64,000 bases of DNA from Candidatus Altimarinota bacterium (GTDB taxonomy: Bacteria; Patescibacteriota; Gracilibacteria; UBA4473): positions 62,001 to 126,000 of the forward strand of contig JAIPGI010000001.1 of NCBI GenBank assembly GCA_021736215.1, in the 5' to 3' direction. The stretch's first letter is position 1; every line of letters begins with the position of its first letter. Positions 36,219-43,570 of the stretch are shown here, piece after piece. The position numbers and the translations under genes are program-made. Below the pieces are notes generated by a model. The model saw nothing but the letters and a program-made list of their open reading frames with translations. It had not been told where the DNA came from and made no database searches.

Positions 36219-36650
36219 ATGGATAAAAAAACAGACAGCAATCTCTTATTCCAAGTAGGAGACAGGTTTTTTGAGCAGGGGGTTATCCAAGGGATGGATT
36301 CCTTTAAACAGATAATAACTATATCAACCTATGCCTTGGGGTTTCTAATTTTACTAAAGACAGAGTTCTTGGACCACATAACAAATTGCCAAAAAAATAT
36401 ACTTATCGCCACAGCAATATTTTTTTTGGTAGCATTGCTTTCTGCGACAACAAGAAATTATTTTTCAGGGAATGGGTTGTGCGAGAGGGGACTCTTTTAT
36501 ATAGAGCTTTCTGACGGGAACGAAAATCCAAAGAAGCCGTTTCAGGAAACGGATAAAAAAAGAAAAATCCTTTCTAAAATATCAAGAGGAGCTTTTGGAC
36601 TAGGGTTTGTTGGAATAGTTCTAATTTTTATTTTAGAACTTTTGAAATAA
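36219..36650 (+). CDS. Hypothetical membrane protein
   Basis: An unrecognised 143-residue protein with three hydrophobic segments: IITISTYALGFLILLKT, ILIATAIFFLVALLSATT and FGLGFVGIVLIFILELL. The ATG at 36219, 10 bp after thyA, is chosen; the open frame extends further upstream but there it overlaps thyA. It is probably cotranscribed with thyA. Nothing in it suggests an enzymatic role. Confidence 0.6.
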   Translation: MDKKTDSNLLFQVGDRFFEQGVIQGMDSFKQIITISTYALGFLILLKTEFLDHITNCQKNILIATAIFFLVALLSATTRNYFSGNGLCERGLFYIELSDGNENPKKPFQETDKKRKILSKISRGAFGLGFVGIVLIFILELLK

Positions 36651-36661
36651 TCGCAACGAGG

Positions 36662-36790
36662 GGATCCCTCCCCAAGAGAGGATGACAAAATAAAAAATCA
36701 TGAGCGAGCTTTGGCTCCCTTGGGTGGTGCCAAAGCGAACGAGTTCCTTTTACAAAGGGGTATCCCCGCTGCACAGCGGGGTATCTAGGG
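36662..36790. repeat. Intergenic hairpins including a GGATGAC-type repeat
   Basis: ATCCCTC...GAGGATGAC (36664-36686), a CTTTGGC/GCCAAAG stem (about 36709-36735) and CCCCGCT/AGCGGGG (about 36765-36782) fill the gap between two convergent genes. The first resembles the GTCATCC/GGATGAC repeats at 50821, 59876 and 60639. Confidence 0.5.
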
Positions 36791-36815
36791 GAAAAGAATT
36801 TTCCCATGGACATTG

Positions 36816-37694
36816 TTAAACCTCAATCCCAAACCATGTTCTCGCCACAACTCCAATCCCGAAACTCAGTGCCGCCACGCCCATACTAAGGAAGGCCATT
36901 TCCCAGAATCTTTTGGCGAAGTTGTAATCTTTGGCAACAGAAATATAGAAATTGAAACAGAAAATAATTGAAAGGGCTATAATAAGGGTCGCAACGAGGC
37001 AATAGATGTAATTATGGAAGAAAAAATAAGGAGAAATAAGAAGGAGGACTGTGATAATATAGGCGATCCCTGTATAAATAGATGATGTCAAAGCGTCCTT
37101 GTCTCCATCGGCCCTGGACGAGAGATATTCGCTTGCCGCCATCGAAAACGATGCCGCGACACCCGTAATAAATCCAGCCAGAGCGATAAGTCGTGTGTTT
37201 TGTAACGCAAAAGTAAGTCCCGCCAAAGCCCCAGTGAGTTCGACGAGCGCATCATTGAGCCCGAGAACAATAGATCCCACATAATTTAATTTTTCTTCCT
37301 CAATCATATTAAGAAGCTGGTTTTCGTGTCGTTCTTCGTCCGCTTTAATCCCTCCGGCTTCGGGGATCGTGTCGATAATGGTATCGTAATTTAATTGTGC
37401 ATCGTTCTCCCCCTGTTCCATGAGTTTCACCCCAAAAGTCAGTCCGAAAATTCTTGCAACCCAAAAAAATTTAAAAAGCTTCCAACGATTTGGTTTTACA
37501 GTTTTTCCCGTGTACCGAGCCCAAAAATCATAATGCCCTCGTTCTTCATTGGCGATACGTTCAAGAATTTTTTTATTATTAGGATCTTTGGTGATACGAG
37601 CCAAGCGATGGTAGACAAAATATTCAGTGATTTCGCTTTGTTGTGCGGAGAGAAGAAATCTTCGAGTTTCGGAATCGAGAGTTTTGGTGATCAT
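36816..37694 (-). CDS. Ferritin-like / VIT1-CCC1 membrane protein
   Basis: 292 residues. A rubrerythrin-like four-helix domain comes first, with iron-ligand Glu/His (QSEITEYFVYHRLA near residue 20, ANEERGHYDFW near 48, ADEERHENQLL near 120). A VIT1/CCC1-type membrane domain follows (GLNDALVELTGALAGLTFAL, in part, and four more hydrophobic segments). Proteins of this layout export or store iron or manganese; MbfA is the known analogue. Both sets of ligand residues are intact, so it is likely active. It is divergent from an unknown small gene. Confidence 0.88.
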   Translation of the reverse strand: MITKTLDSETRRFLLSAQQSEITEYFVYHRLARITKDPNNKKILERIANEERGHYDFWARYTGKTVKPNRWKLFKFFWVARIFGLTFGVKLMEQGENDAQLNYDTIIDTIPEAGGIKADEERHENQLLNMIEEEKLNYVGSIVLGLNDALVELTGALAGLTFALQNTRLIALAGFITGVAASFSMAASEYLSSRADGDKDALTSSIYTGIAYIITVLLLISPYFFFHNYIYCLVATLIIALSIIFCFNFYISVAKDYNFAKRFWEMAFLSMGVAALSFGIGVVARTWFGIEV

Positions 37695-37893
37695 GTGTGC
37701 AAAAAGACGTTCGTATTGTTACTTGAGAAAGAGAAGAAAAGCAAGCTTCGATATATTGACTTTTGCTTCGAAATCAGTATGGGGGCAGTATTCAAATGTC
37801 GGTTTGAAGACCGGTCTTTTTTCTATAAAAAGAAAGATCTTCCTCACACATTTGATGGCGGATCTTTCACAAAAACTAGGAGGAATTACCCTT

Positions 37894-38238
37894 ATGCAGC
37901 AGGCACATATTGAAAAACAGCAAGCTATTTATTTTATTCTTGAAGAAGGTATTCCAATATCCATAGAGATAAAACCAAATATGGATTTCGAAGGGTTTTT
38001 ATGGGGAAATAAAATCAATCCAAGGAATGAAATACTTCTCTTGGTTTACACCAATTCCCCACTTGCCCAAAAACACACACTTGATACGGTAATTATGGCT
38101 GTATCCATGTTTGGAAGCTTGTGCGAGGTATGGATAAATGCCCTTGAAAAACAGATACAAATCTTTGGATTCTACAAAATTTCTAGAGAGAAATACGAGG
38201 AACTCAATAAAAAGTATCCGATGGTTTTTACTTTCTAG
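37894..38238 (+). CDS. Hypothetical 114-residue protein
   Basis: Not recognised. It is a soluble alpha/beta-looking protein with no signal peptide. The ATG at 37894 is chosen because a consensus AGGAGG lies 10 nt upstream (37878-37883); earlier in-frame starts, such as 37855, lack one. This is one of the few genes here with a clear Shine-Dalgarno site. It is closed by a strong terminator at 38254. Composition is AT-rich like its neighbours. Confidence 0.6.
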   Translation: MQQAHIEKQQAIYFILEEGIPISIEIKPNMDFEGFLWGNKINPRNEILLLVYTNSPLAQKHTLDTVIMAVSMFGSLCEVWINALEKQIQIFGFYKISREKYEELNKKYPMVFTF

Positions 38239-38253
38239 AAGATCCGCCTTTTT

Positions 38254-38297
38254 CCCGCAGAATCAACAAGTTCGGTTGGACTGCGGGAATTTTTTTA
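38254..38297 (+). terminator. Intrinsic terminator after the 114-residue gene
   Basis: CCCGCAG (38254-38260) pairs with CTGCGGG (38281-38287), CAAC pairs with GTTG inside, and a T run begins at 38290. Its right arm overlaps the promoter of the next gene. Confidence 0.85.
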
Positions 38298-38304
38298 TTA
38301 TGAT
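38276..38304 (+). promoter_or_regulatory. Promoter of the DHFR-like gene, leaderless type
   Basis: TTGGAC (38276-38281), a 17-bp spacer and TATGAT (38299-38304), 9 nt before the ATG. It lies inside the preceding terminator. Confidence 0.5.
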
Positions 38305-38313
38305 GCAATTCCG

Positions 38314-38823
38314 ATGAAAGTAACTCTTCTTATGGCGCTCACGCTCGACGGGAAAATCGCTCAATCGGGCGATCATTTAGCCGACTGGTCTGAGCCCGCA
38401 GACAAGAAACTTTTTGTTGAGCTCACGAAACGCGCAGGGTGTCTTATTATGGGATCGAAAACCTATGATACTATTGGGAAACCACTCCCCGGGCGAAAAA
38501 ATATCATTATCACGCGAAACACCAATAGACAGTCTGCCCCTCCAGACTTAATTTTTACGAGTCAAAAACCACGACAAATTTTGCAAATGTTAGAAAGCGA
38601 AGGAAGAGAAGAGGTTATTTTGGCGGGCGGGCAGGTGATTAACACGCTTTTTGCCAAAGAAAATCTAATTGATGAAATTGTTGTTACTATTTCTCCGCTT
38701 ATCTTTGGGAAAGGGCTTTCTCTTTTTGATGAGAGTATTTCCATGCAACTAGAACTTCAAAAATCAGAAAAAATTGGGAAAAACTCAATTGTTGCATACT
38801 ACAAAGTGTTAAAAAATTCGTAA
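38314..38823 (+). CDS. Dihydrofolate reductase-like / RibD C-terminal reductase
   Basis: 169 residues: MKVTLLMALTLDGKIA at the N-terminus, the NADPH-binding IMGSKTYDTIGKPLPGRKNI (in part), and VILAGGQVINTLFAKENLIDEI (in part). The fold is shared by DHFR and by the riboflavin reductase RibD-C. Because ThyA, which oxidises methylene-THF to dihydrofolate, is 2 kb away and no riboflavin genes are seen, a DHFR role is the more likely. It is followed by dcd with a 31-bp gap. Confidence 0.85.
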   Translation: MKVTLLMALTLDGKIAQSGDHLADWSEPADKKLFVELTKRAGCLIMGSKTYDTIGKPLPGRKNIIITRNTNRQSAPPDLIFTSQKPRQILQMLESEGREEVILAGGQVINTLFAKENLIDEIVVTISPLIFGKGLSLFDESISMQLELQKSEKIGKNSIVAYYKVLKNS

Positions 38824-38854
38824 TTCGTAACAGAATAATTAATAATCCGACTCC

Positions 38855-39505
38855 ATGATTCTTACTCGTCACGAAATCGCAAAACTTATCGAGACAAAAA
38901 AGCTCGTATTTGAACCAGAACTTGATGAATTTCAAAATCAACCACACGCAGTAGATCTTCGGCTGGGGACAGTTTTTTATGTACCCAAAATATGGGAACT
39001 AACCCCTGAAGGGAGGAAAGTGCTTAATGTTGACGTAACAGAATCCGCGGGGAATAATTTTGAAAAACTAGAGCTTAAACCGGGACAATTTTTTGAACTC
39101 GCTCCAGGGGAATCGATTATTGCCTCAACTTTGGAAAAAATTTCCATGAAAGAGCTAGATATTATGGGGATTTTATATCCTCGAAGTTCTATTAATCGAC
39201 GAGGGTTAACGGTTGATTTGACAGGGATTGTAGATGTTCACTACTGTGGACACCTTATGATTCCTATTTTGAACAGAACTTCTTCTCAAATAATTCGTAT
39301 TTACCCAGGGGAAAGAATATGTCAGATTGTTTTTGAAAGATTGCAAAGTGCTATCAGTGAAGAAGAGGCAAGTATCCATGGAAAAATGAAAGCAAAATAT
39401 AATGGCGCAGAAGCGGGAGGGCTTTGTTCCAAAAAAGACGCAGAAGAAGAAATAAACTTTGTACGGAAAGGAGATTTTTCTGGTCTTAAAAAAATAAAAT
39501 ACTGA
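38855..39505 (+). CDS. dcd: dCTP deaminase family protein
   Basis: Dcd converts dCTP to dUTP, or in bifunctional forms to dUMP. The 216-residue protein has the family trimer motifs QPHAVDLRLGTVFYVP and LYPRSSINRRGLTVDLTG, with the Ser-Arg pair and the catalytic Glu region near VDVHYCGHLMIPILN. It is slightly longer than E. coli Dcd, with a charged C-terminal tail. Its TGA stop overlaps the next ATG (TGATG), which is direct evidence that UGA is a stop codon in this organism. Confidence 0.88.
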   Translation: MILTRHEIAKLIETKKLVFEPELDEFQNQPHAVDLRLGTVFYVPKIWELTPEGRKVLNVDVTESAGNNFEKLELKPGQFFELAPGESIIASTLEKISMKELDIMGILYPRSSINRRGLTVDLTGIVDVHYCGHLMIPILNRTSSQIIRIYPGERICQIVFERLQSAISEEEASIHGKMKAKYNGAEAGGLCSKKDAEEEINFVRKGDFSGLKKIKY

Positions 39506-39957
39506 TGGAATTACCCTATCTTCCAAAAGGACGAATTATTTTATATGTTCCCGAAAACAACGAATTTATGATGGCTGCCAAAAAAGCAGCACAAGAGCTT
39601 TCTCTTGACCCAGAACATCCAACAGGAGCTGTACTTGTTCAGAATGGAGAAGTTCTTGGGCGAGGAGCCAACGGGTCAGAATACCATCAGAAGCATGGCT
39701 GTGAGAGGAAGAGGAGGAATATCCCCACGGGACAACAATACGCCCTCTGTCCAGGATGTGATCCAGTAAATCATGCGGAGCGGAGAGTTATTGCAAGTAT
39801 ATTGCAAAAAGGGAATAAGTGTCCTACTGATACAGATATGTATCTCTGGGGACACTGGTGGTGTTGTCAGTGGTGTTGGGAAGCGATAATCGAAGCTGGA
39901 ATTCGAAATGTGTACCTACTTGAGGGAGCGCGAGAGAGGTTTGAAACTAGGCGATAG
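39505..39957 (+). CDS. Deoxycytidylate (dCMP) deaminase-like zinc enzyme
   Basis: 150 residues with the cytidine-deaminase zinc motif: HAE in [10 protein letters not shown] and the paired cysteines in [12 protein letters not shown] third zinc site typical of dCMP deaminases may be formed by HGCERK and CPGCD. Probable reaction: dCMP to dUMP for ThyA. It starts on the dcd stop codon and is therefore coupled with dcd, and it overlaps the convergent sodA by 11 bp. A tRNA- or base-modifying deaminase is less likely given the partners. Confidence 0.88.
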   Translation: MELPYLPKGRIILYVPENNEFMMAAKKAAQELSLDPEHPTGAVLVQNGEVLGRGANGSEYHQKHGCERKRRNIPTGQQYALCPGCDPVNHAERRVIASILQKGNKCPTDTDMYLWGHWWCCQWCWEAIIEAGIRNVYLLEGARERFETRR

Positions 39958-40561
39958 CTTTTTTATAATTCTCTTCGGCTCGATCCCAGCGAACAACATT
40001 CCAAAAGGCATTGATATAATCAGCACGGCGGTTTTGGTATTTGAGATAATAGGCGTGCTCCCAAACATCAAGGCCGATAATGCGTGTGTCTTTCCCAATA
40101 AGTGTAATAACTGAATCTTGATTGGCAGTAGAGACAATTTCTAATTTTCCATTTTTGACCACGAGCCAGGCCCAACCAGAACCAAATTGCCCGAGAGAGG
40201 CTTTCTCAAACTCGGTTTTAAATTTTTCAAAACTTCCAAATTGTTTTTGGATGACTATTCCGAGCTTTCCCATAGGGAACCCTCCTCCATCAGGACCAAC
40301 AATTGTCCAAAAAAAAGAATGATTACAATAACCACCAACATTATTGCGTGCAGCAGAACGGATGGAGACGGGCAAAGAATCGAGATTTGTCAGAATTTCG
40401 AAAACAGATTTATCGGCCCACGGTGTTCCCGCAACAGACTTGTTTGCATTATCAGTATATGCCTGATGGTGTTTAGTGTAATGGACTCTCATTGTTTGTT
40501 CATCGATGTGTGGTTCGAGAGCATCATAAGCATATTCGAGAGCAGGAAGTTGGAATGACAT
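39947..40561 (-). CDS. sodA: Superoxide dismutase, Fe/Mn type
   Basis: 204 residues with all four metal ligands: His27 in [12 protein letters not shown], His in YCNHSFFW, and Asp and His in [15 protein letters not shown]. Sequence alone does not decide between Fe and Mn. It removes superoxide in the cytoplasm, unexpected for a strict fermenter but consistent with oxygen exposure. It converges on the dCMP-deaminase gene with a small overlap. The ATG at 40561 directly gives the standard [10 protein letters not shown] start. Confidence 0.97.
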   Translation of the reverse strand: MSFQLPALEYAYDALEPHIDEQTMRVHYTKHHQAYTDNANKSVAGTPWADKSVFEILTNLDSLPVSIRSAARNNVGGYCNHSFFWTIVGPDGGGFPMGKLGIVIQKQFGSFEKFKTEFEKASLGQFGSGWAWLVVKNGKLEIVSTANQDSVITLIGKDTRIIGLDVWEHAYYLKYQNRRADYINAFWNVVRWDRAEENYKKAIA

Positions 40562-40619
40562 GAAAGAATTTTTTTAGGGGGAAGAATAAAGGGAGAATAT
40601 CTTTTCTTCGGTATCAATA

Positions 40620-40646
40620 TTAAATTGTCCCCCATTAGAGGACAAT
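40620..40646 (-). terminator. Probable terminator after recA
   Basis: ATTGTCC (40646-40640) pairs with GGACAAT (40630-40624), followed on the minus strand by TTTAAT. The T run is short, so termination may be partial. Confidence 0.5.
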
Positions 40647-40671
40647 GAAACCCTGTAACACACATTACAAG

Positions 40672-41676
40672 CTATTTTTTGAGACCAGCTTTTTCACGGA
40701 CCAATCCTTCGATTTCTTTCGCTAAATCGGGATTCGCCTTTAGGAAATCAACCGCTTTTAACTTCCCTTGCCCGAGCTTGGTTCCTGTATAGGAGAAAAA
40801 AGCCCCAGCTTTCTGAATAATTTCTAATCTTACTGCTGTTTCAAGAAGGTCCCCCATGCGTGAAATTCCTTCATTAAACATAATATCAACTTCGGTTGTT
40901 TTAAAAGGAGGCGCTACTTTGTTTTTTACTATTTTTATACGAGCAACGTTCCCATTGGCTTCTTTTGAATCTCCGGTTCCAGATTCTATTTTCTCCCCTT
41001 TCCGAACTTCAATTCGGACAGAAGAATAAAATTTTAAAGCATTCCCACCAGTCGTTGTCTCGGGGTTCCCAAACATCACTCCGATTTTCATACGAATTTG
41101 GTTCACAAAAATAATAGTGGTTTCCATTTTTGAAGAAATGGCAGTCAACTTTCGAAGAGCTTGACTCATGAGACGCGCCTGGAGGCCCATTTGGGAATCT
41201 CCCATCGCTCCATCGATTTCTGCCCGTGGTGTGAGGGCGGCGACAGAATCAATAACAATTAAATCAATCCCTCCAGAGCGCACCAATGCCTCTGTAATTT
41301 CGAGTGCTTGTTCGCCAGAATCGGGTTGTGAAAGAAGGAGATTGTCAACATCTACCCCAAGTTTTCGAGCATATTCAGGATCGAGAGCATGTTCCGCATC
41401 AATGAAAGCTACAGTTCCTCCGGCCTTTTGGAATTCGGCCACGGCGTGTAGACAAAGGGTTGTTTTCCCAGAACTCTCTGGTCCATAAACCTCAATAATT
41501 CTACCCTTTGGAATTCCTCCACCGAGAGCAATATCAACAGAAATAGACCCAGAAGTAATGGTTTCTATTTTTGCATGAGTGTGTTCTCCCATCTTCATAA
41601 TAGAACCCTTCCCAAAGTTTTTTTCAATCTGGGCAAGAGCTGCTGCGAGAGCCGATTGTTTTGCGTCTGTAGACAT
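40672..41676 (-). CDS. recA: Recombinase RecA
   Basis: RecA drives homologous recombination and triggers LexA self-cleavage. The 334-residue protein has Walker [10 protein letters not shown] near residue 66, the VIDSVAAL Walker B near 140, and the DNA-binding loops around [15 protein letters not shown]. The acidic C-terminal tail seen in proteobacteria is missing: it ends VREKAGLKK. It lies 39 bp downstream of lexA with no promoter between, so lexA-recA is one SOS operon under the LexA operator at 42352. Confidence 0.98.
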   Translation of the reverse strand: MSTDAKQSALAAALAQIEKNFGKGSIMKMGEHTHAKIETITSGSISVDIALGGGIPKGRIIEVYGPESSGKTTLCLHAVAEFQKAGGTVAFIDAEHALDPEYARKLGVDVDNLLLSQPDSGEQALEITEALVRSGGIDLIVIDSVAALTPRAEIDGAMGDSQMGLQARLMSQALRKLTAISSKMETTIIFVNQIRMKIGVMFGNPETTTGGNALKFYSSVRIEVRKGEKIESGTGDSKEANGNVARIKIVKNKVAPPFKTTEVDIMFNEGISRMGDLLETAVRLEIIQKAGAFFSYTGTKLGQGKLKAVDFLKANPDLAKEIEGLVREKAGLKK

Positions 41677-41715
41677 TTTGTAAAAAAGTAAAAAATAAAA
41701 ATGAAGAATAAATAA

Positions 41716-42339
41716 TTAAAAAACAGGAAGAGATTTCACAACGATCCCCTGTATTTGGAAATCCCCAGTAAGGATAATGGGTTTGTGAATAGGGTTGGAA
41801 GACCGTGGGCAGAGGAATACCACGTCATTCCTTTTTTGAAATTCTTTAATAGTGGCCTCATTGTCGATAAGAGCGACAACGATATCTCCAGTATTTGCAG
41901 TTTCCTGTTGGCGAATCAAAACCAAATCTCCATTATAAATTCCTTTTTGGTCCATAGAGTCCCCTTGGGCACGGAGAAGAAAATGTTTTTTTGTGGGATG
42001 AGCAATTCGAGTGCTGATTTTATAGTAAGCCTCTATATTCTCTTCGGCGAAAATGGGCATTCCGCAAGAAGCTTTTCCGACAAGGGGGACATCAATGGTG
42101 TCTTCGTTTGGGGTAGAAGCTTCGGCATTTTCATTTAGAATATATTTTCCTTCACGATGGATAAGGACTCCCTTCTCAGTGAGTTGTTGGAAAAGAACGG
42201 AAACCGATCGAGGAGAACGATATTCCATTTTTTCCATCAATGTTCGCACTGAGGGGAATTTCCCGTTCAGTATAAATTCATTGCGGATGTGGCGCAGAGC
42301 CAACATTTCTCGGTCAGAAAACGATGCCTTTGTTTCCAT
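41716..42339 (-). CDS. lexA: LexA-like SOS repressor
   Basis: The N-terminal winged helix (FPSVRTLMEKMEYRSPRSVS, residues 28-47) binds DNA. The C-terminal S24 protease part has the cleavage site SCGMP (Cys-Gly instead of the common Ala-Gly), the nucleophile in GDSM and the general-base Lys in NEATIKEF. All catalytic parts are present, so RecA-stimulated self-cleavage is expected. The ATG at 42339 gives 207 residues and is favoured over the GTG at 42357, because the latter lies within the promoter. The mRNA is probably leaderless. It heads the lexA-recA operon and probably represses itself. Confidence 0.93.
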   Translation of the reverse strand: METKASFSDREMLALRHIRNEFILNGKFPSVRTLMEKMEYRSPRSVSVLFQQLTEKGVLIHREGKYILNENAEASTPNEDTIDVPLVGKASCGMPIFAEENIEAYYKISTRIAHPTKKHFLLRAQGDSMDQKGIYNGDLVLIRQQETANTGDIVVALIDNEATIKEFQKRNDVVFLCPRSSNPIHKPIILTGDFQIQGIVVKSLPVF

Positions 42340-42348
42340 GCATACAGA

Positions 42349-42376
42349 AGTATACACATCGTATGTATCTGGTCAA
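42349..42376 (-). promoter_or_regulatory. lexA-recA promoter with LexA operator candidate in the spacer
   Basis: TTGACC (42376-42371), a 16-bp spacer and TATACT (42354-42349). An imperfect inverted repeat, ATACA...TGTAT (42352-42368), fills the spacer and overlaps the -10. The -10 ends 9 nt before the lexA ATG. Confidence 0.65.
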
Positions 42377-42437
42377 AAAAATTCTTCTCAAAAAAAGAGA
42401 AAAGGCTTCATTAAAAGGAAAAAACAAATTGACAGGG

Positions 42438-42782
42438 CTACTGCTTTTTGTCCAAATGATAAAATTTTCGAAGAGCGCCCTCTTGTCCCATGGAAATTTT
42501 CTTTGATTTACAATTACCGCAAATGGTTCGCGTTTTCCCGCGAAGCGTTTTCCCAAGTCCCGCAGGGACAAGTTCATGGCAGTCATGACAAAAAACCACC
42601 ATTTTGACGGTAGGAAGATCTTCTTCTTTTGTGGTACGTAGAAAGTTTACTTTTTCTGGCTCAAGAATAATGTGAACGGCGGCAATGGCCTTATCTAAGT
42701 CAGTGATGGCAACTTTCCCCGAAGCTTTCCCTTCGCGTTGGGTTTCGGCTAAAAAAGATGGTTCTTGTTTCTTATTGGTCAT
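42438..42782 (-). CDS. Hypothetical zinc-ribbon protein
   Basis: From the ATG at 42782 the protein has 114 residues. The C-terminal half contains a treble-clef-like zinc ribbon: CHDCHELVPAG, then CGNCKSKKIS, 17 residues apart. The N-terminal half is charged and contains PEKVNFLRTTKEEDLPTVKM. No known family is recognised; a nucleic-acid or ribosome-linked role is common for such ribbons, but unproven here. It overlaps the end of the upstream membrane-protein gene by 11 bp and is followed by lexA after about 98 bp containing the lexA promoter. Confidence 0.65.
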   Translation of the reverse strand: MTNKKQEPSFLAETQREGKASGKVAITDLDKAIAAVHIILEPEKVNFLRTTKEEDLPTVKMVVFCHDCHELVPAGLGKTLRGKTRTICGNCKSKKISMGQEGALRKFYHLDKKQ

Positions 42783-43353
42783 GATGGATGAGGTTGGAAG
42801 CATCTGATTCAAAAAGCCCCCCCAATTTTTCATCCTTCTTTGATAGGAGATCTTTTTCTCCTCGAGGAGATTCGGGATGATGAAAGAATTCGCGAGCCTT
42901 TTTTTGTTGGTTATTTTGTGCTAACAAATATGTTGCAGAGAGACCAGCTATCTGAACCAAAAAACAGGCAAAAATTCCGAAACGAATTTCAGAACTTTCG
43001 AAATCTCGAGTAACAGAAATAAGTACCGACCAAGAAAGAATTAAAAATATTAACTGTTCAATTCCTGTTGCATAAAAAATATAAGTTTCGGGAAAAGAAA
43101 TCAAAATTCGTTTTGTTTCGAGAATTTTGTCGACGAAGAAAAGAGCCACCAAGAGTGATGTAAGAAAAATAAAAGCTCCGATAAGGGCCCCTGCCCCGGA
43201 AAAAGCAGAATTCCAATACGGATCATCATAAAGGGGCTCGATAGAAATCCAAGGGAAAAAACAAAATAAAATAGTTGCCGCATGAGACAAAAAAATTACA
43301 CGCTCTTCAAACGAAAGCTTTTTAAAGTTTCGGAGGAGGTAGGCATACTTCAT
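42772..43353 (-). CDS. Hypothetical integral membrane protein
   Basis: 193 residues from MKYAYLLRNFKKLSFEERV, with five hydrophobic segments (for example ATILFCFFPWISI, ALIGAFIFLTSLLVALFFV, QLIFLILSWSVLISV, FGIFACFLVQIAGLSATYLL) and a charged cytoplasmic tail (ESPRGEKDLLSKKDEK). The family is not recognised. The start at 43353 is favoured because TACAAT (43369-43364) lies 10 nt upstream; the longer frame from 43407 would begin upstream of that promoter. It is divergent from the metG leader. Confidence 0.65.
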   Translation of the reverse strand: MKYAYLLRNFKKLSFEERVIFLSHAATILFCFFPWISIEPLYDDPYWNSAFSGAGALIGAFIFLTSLLVALFFVDKILETKRILISFPETYIFYATGIEQLIFLILSWSVLISVTRDFESSEIRFGIFACFLVQIAGLSATYLLAQNNQQKKAREFFHHPESPRGEKDLLSKKDEKLGGLFESDASNLIHHDQ

Positions 43354-43400
43354 AGCAGGGCGCATTGTAGAACTTTTCATCCCCTTTGGCGAAATATTTT

Positions 43401-43429
43401 TTGACACTTTTGAGAAAAATCAATACAAC
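43401..43429 (+). promoter_or_regulatory. Promoter of the metG leader
   Basis: Consensus TTGACA (43401-43406), a 17-bp spacer and TACAAC (43424-43429). Transcription should begin near 43436, about six bases before the leader ATG. Confidence 0.65.
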
Positions 43430-43441
43430 AAGCATCGAACA

Positions 43442-43495
43442 ATGCAAAAAAGAATGGTAACAATGCAAATAATGATGGACGCTTCCGCGGCTTGA
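43442..43495 (+). CDS. Met-rich leader peptide of the metG attenuator
   Basis: The 17-codon frame encodes MQKRMVTMQIMMDASAA: five Met codons including an adjacent pair at 11-12 (43472-43477), then TGA at 43493-43495. The segment 43488-43498, which covers the last codons and the stop, can pair with 43520-43530 (10 of 11 positions, two G-U), occupying the whole left arm of the terminator that starts at 43524. A ribosome waiting for Met-tRNA at the Met pair would leave that segment free, block the terminator and let metG be transcribed. A ribosome that reaches the stop codon would cover it and allow termination. This is a complete attenuator in layout; it was read by eye and not folded by program. 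Confidence 0.75.
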   Translation: MQKRMVTMQIMMDASAA

Positions 43496-43523
43496 GGGAT
43501 GTATTGCGAAATTTAACCACCCT

Positions 43524-43550
43524 CCGGTCGCACTCGACCGGATTTTTTTT
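43524..43550 (+). terminator. Intrinsic terminator of the metG attenuator
   Basis: CCGGTCG (43524-43530), loop CACT, CGACCGG (43535-43541), then A and eight T. It lies 20 bp before the metG ATG, so metG depends on read-through. Confidence 0.9.
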
Positions 43551-43570
43551 ATCAATTACACTTCTCTTGA

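Noticed and set aside
38855-39957. Possible UGA recoding (code 25) as in Gracilibacteria
   Set aside because: dcd ends in TGA overlapping the next ATG, and conserved proteins end normally at TGA codons, with no in-frame TGA needed inside conserved domains.
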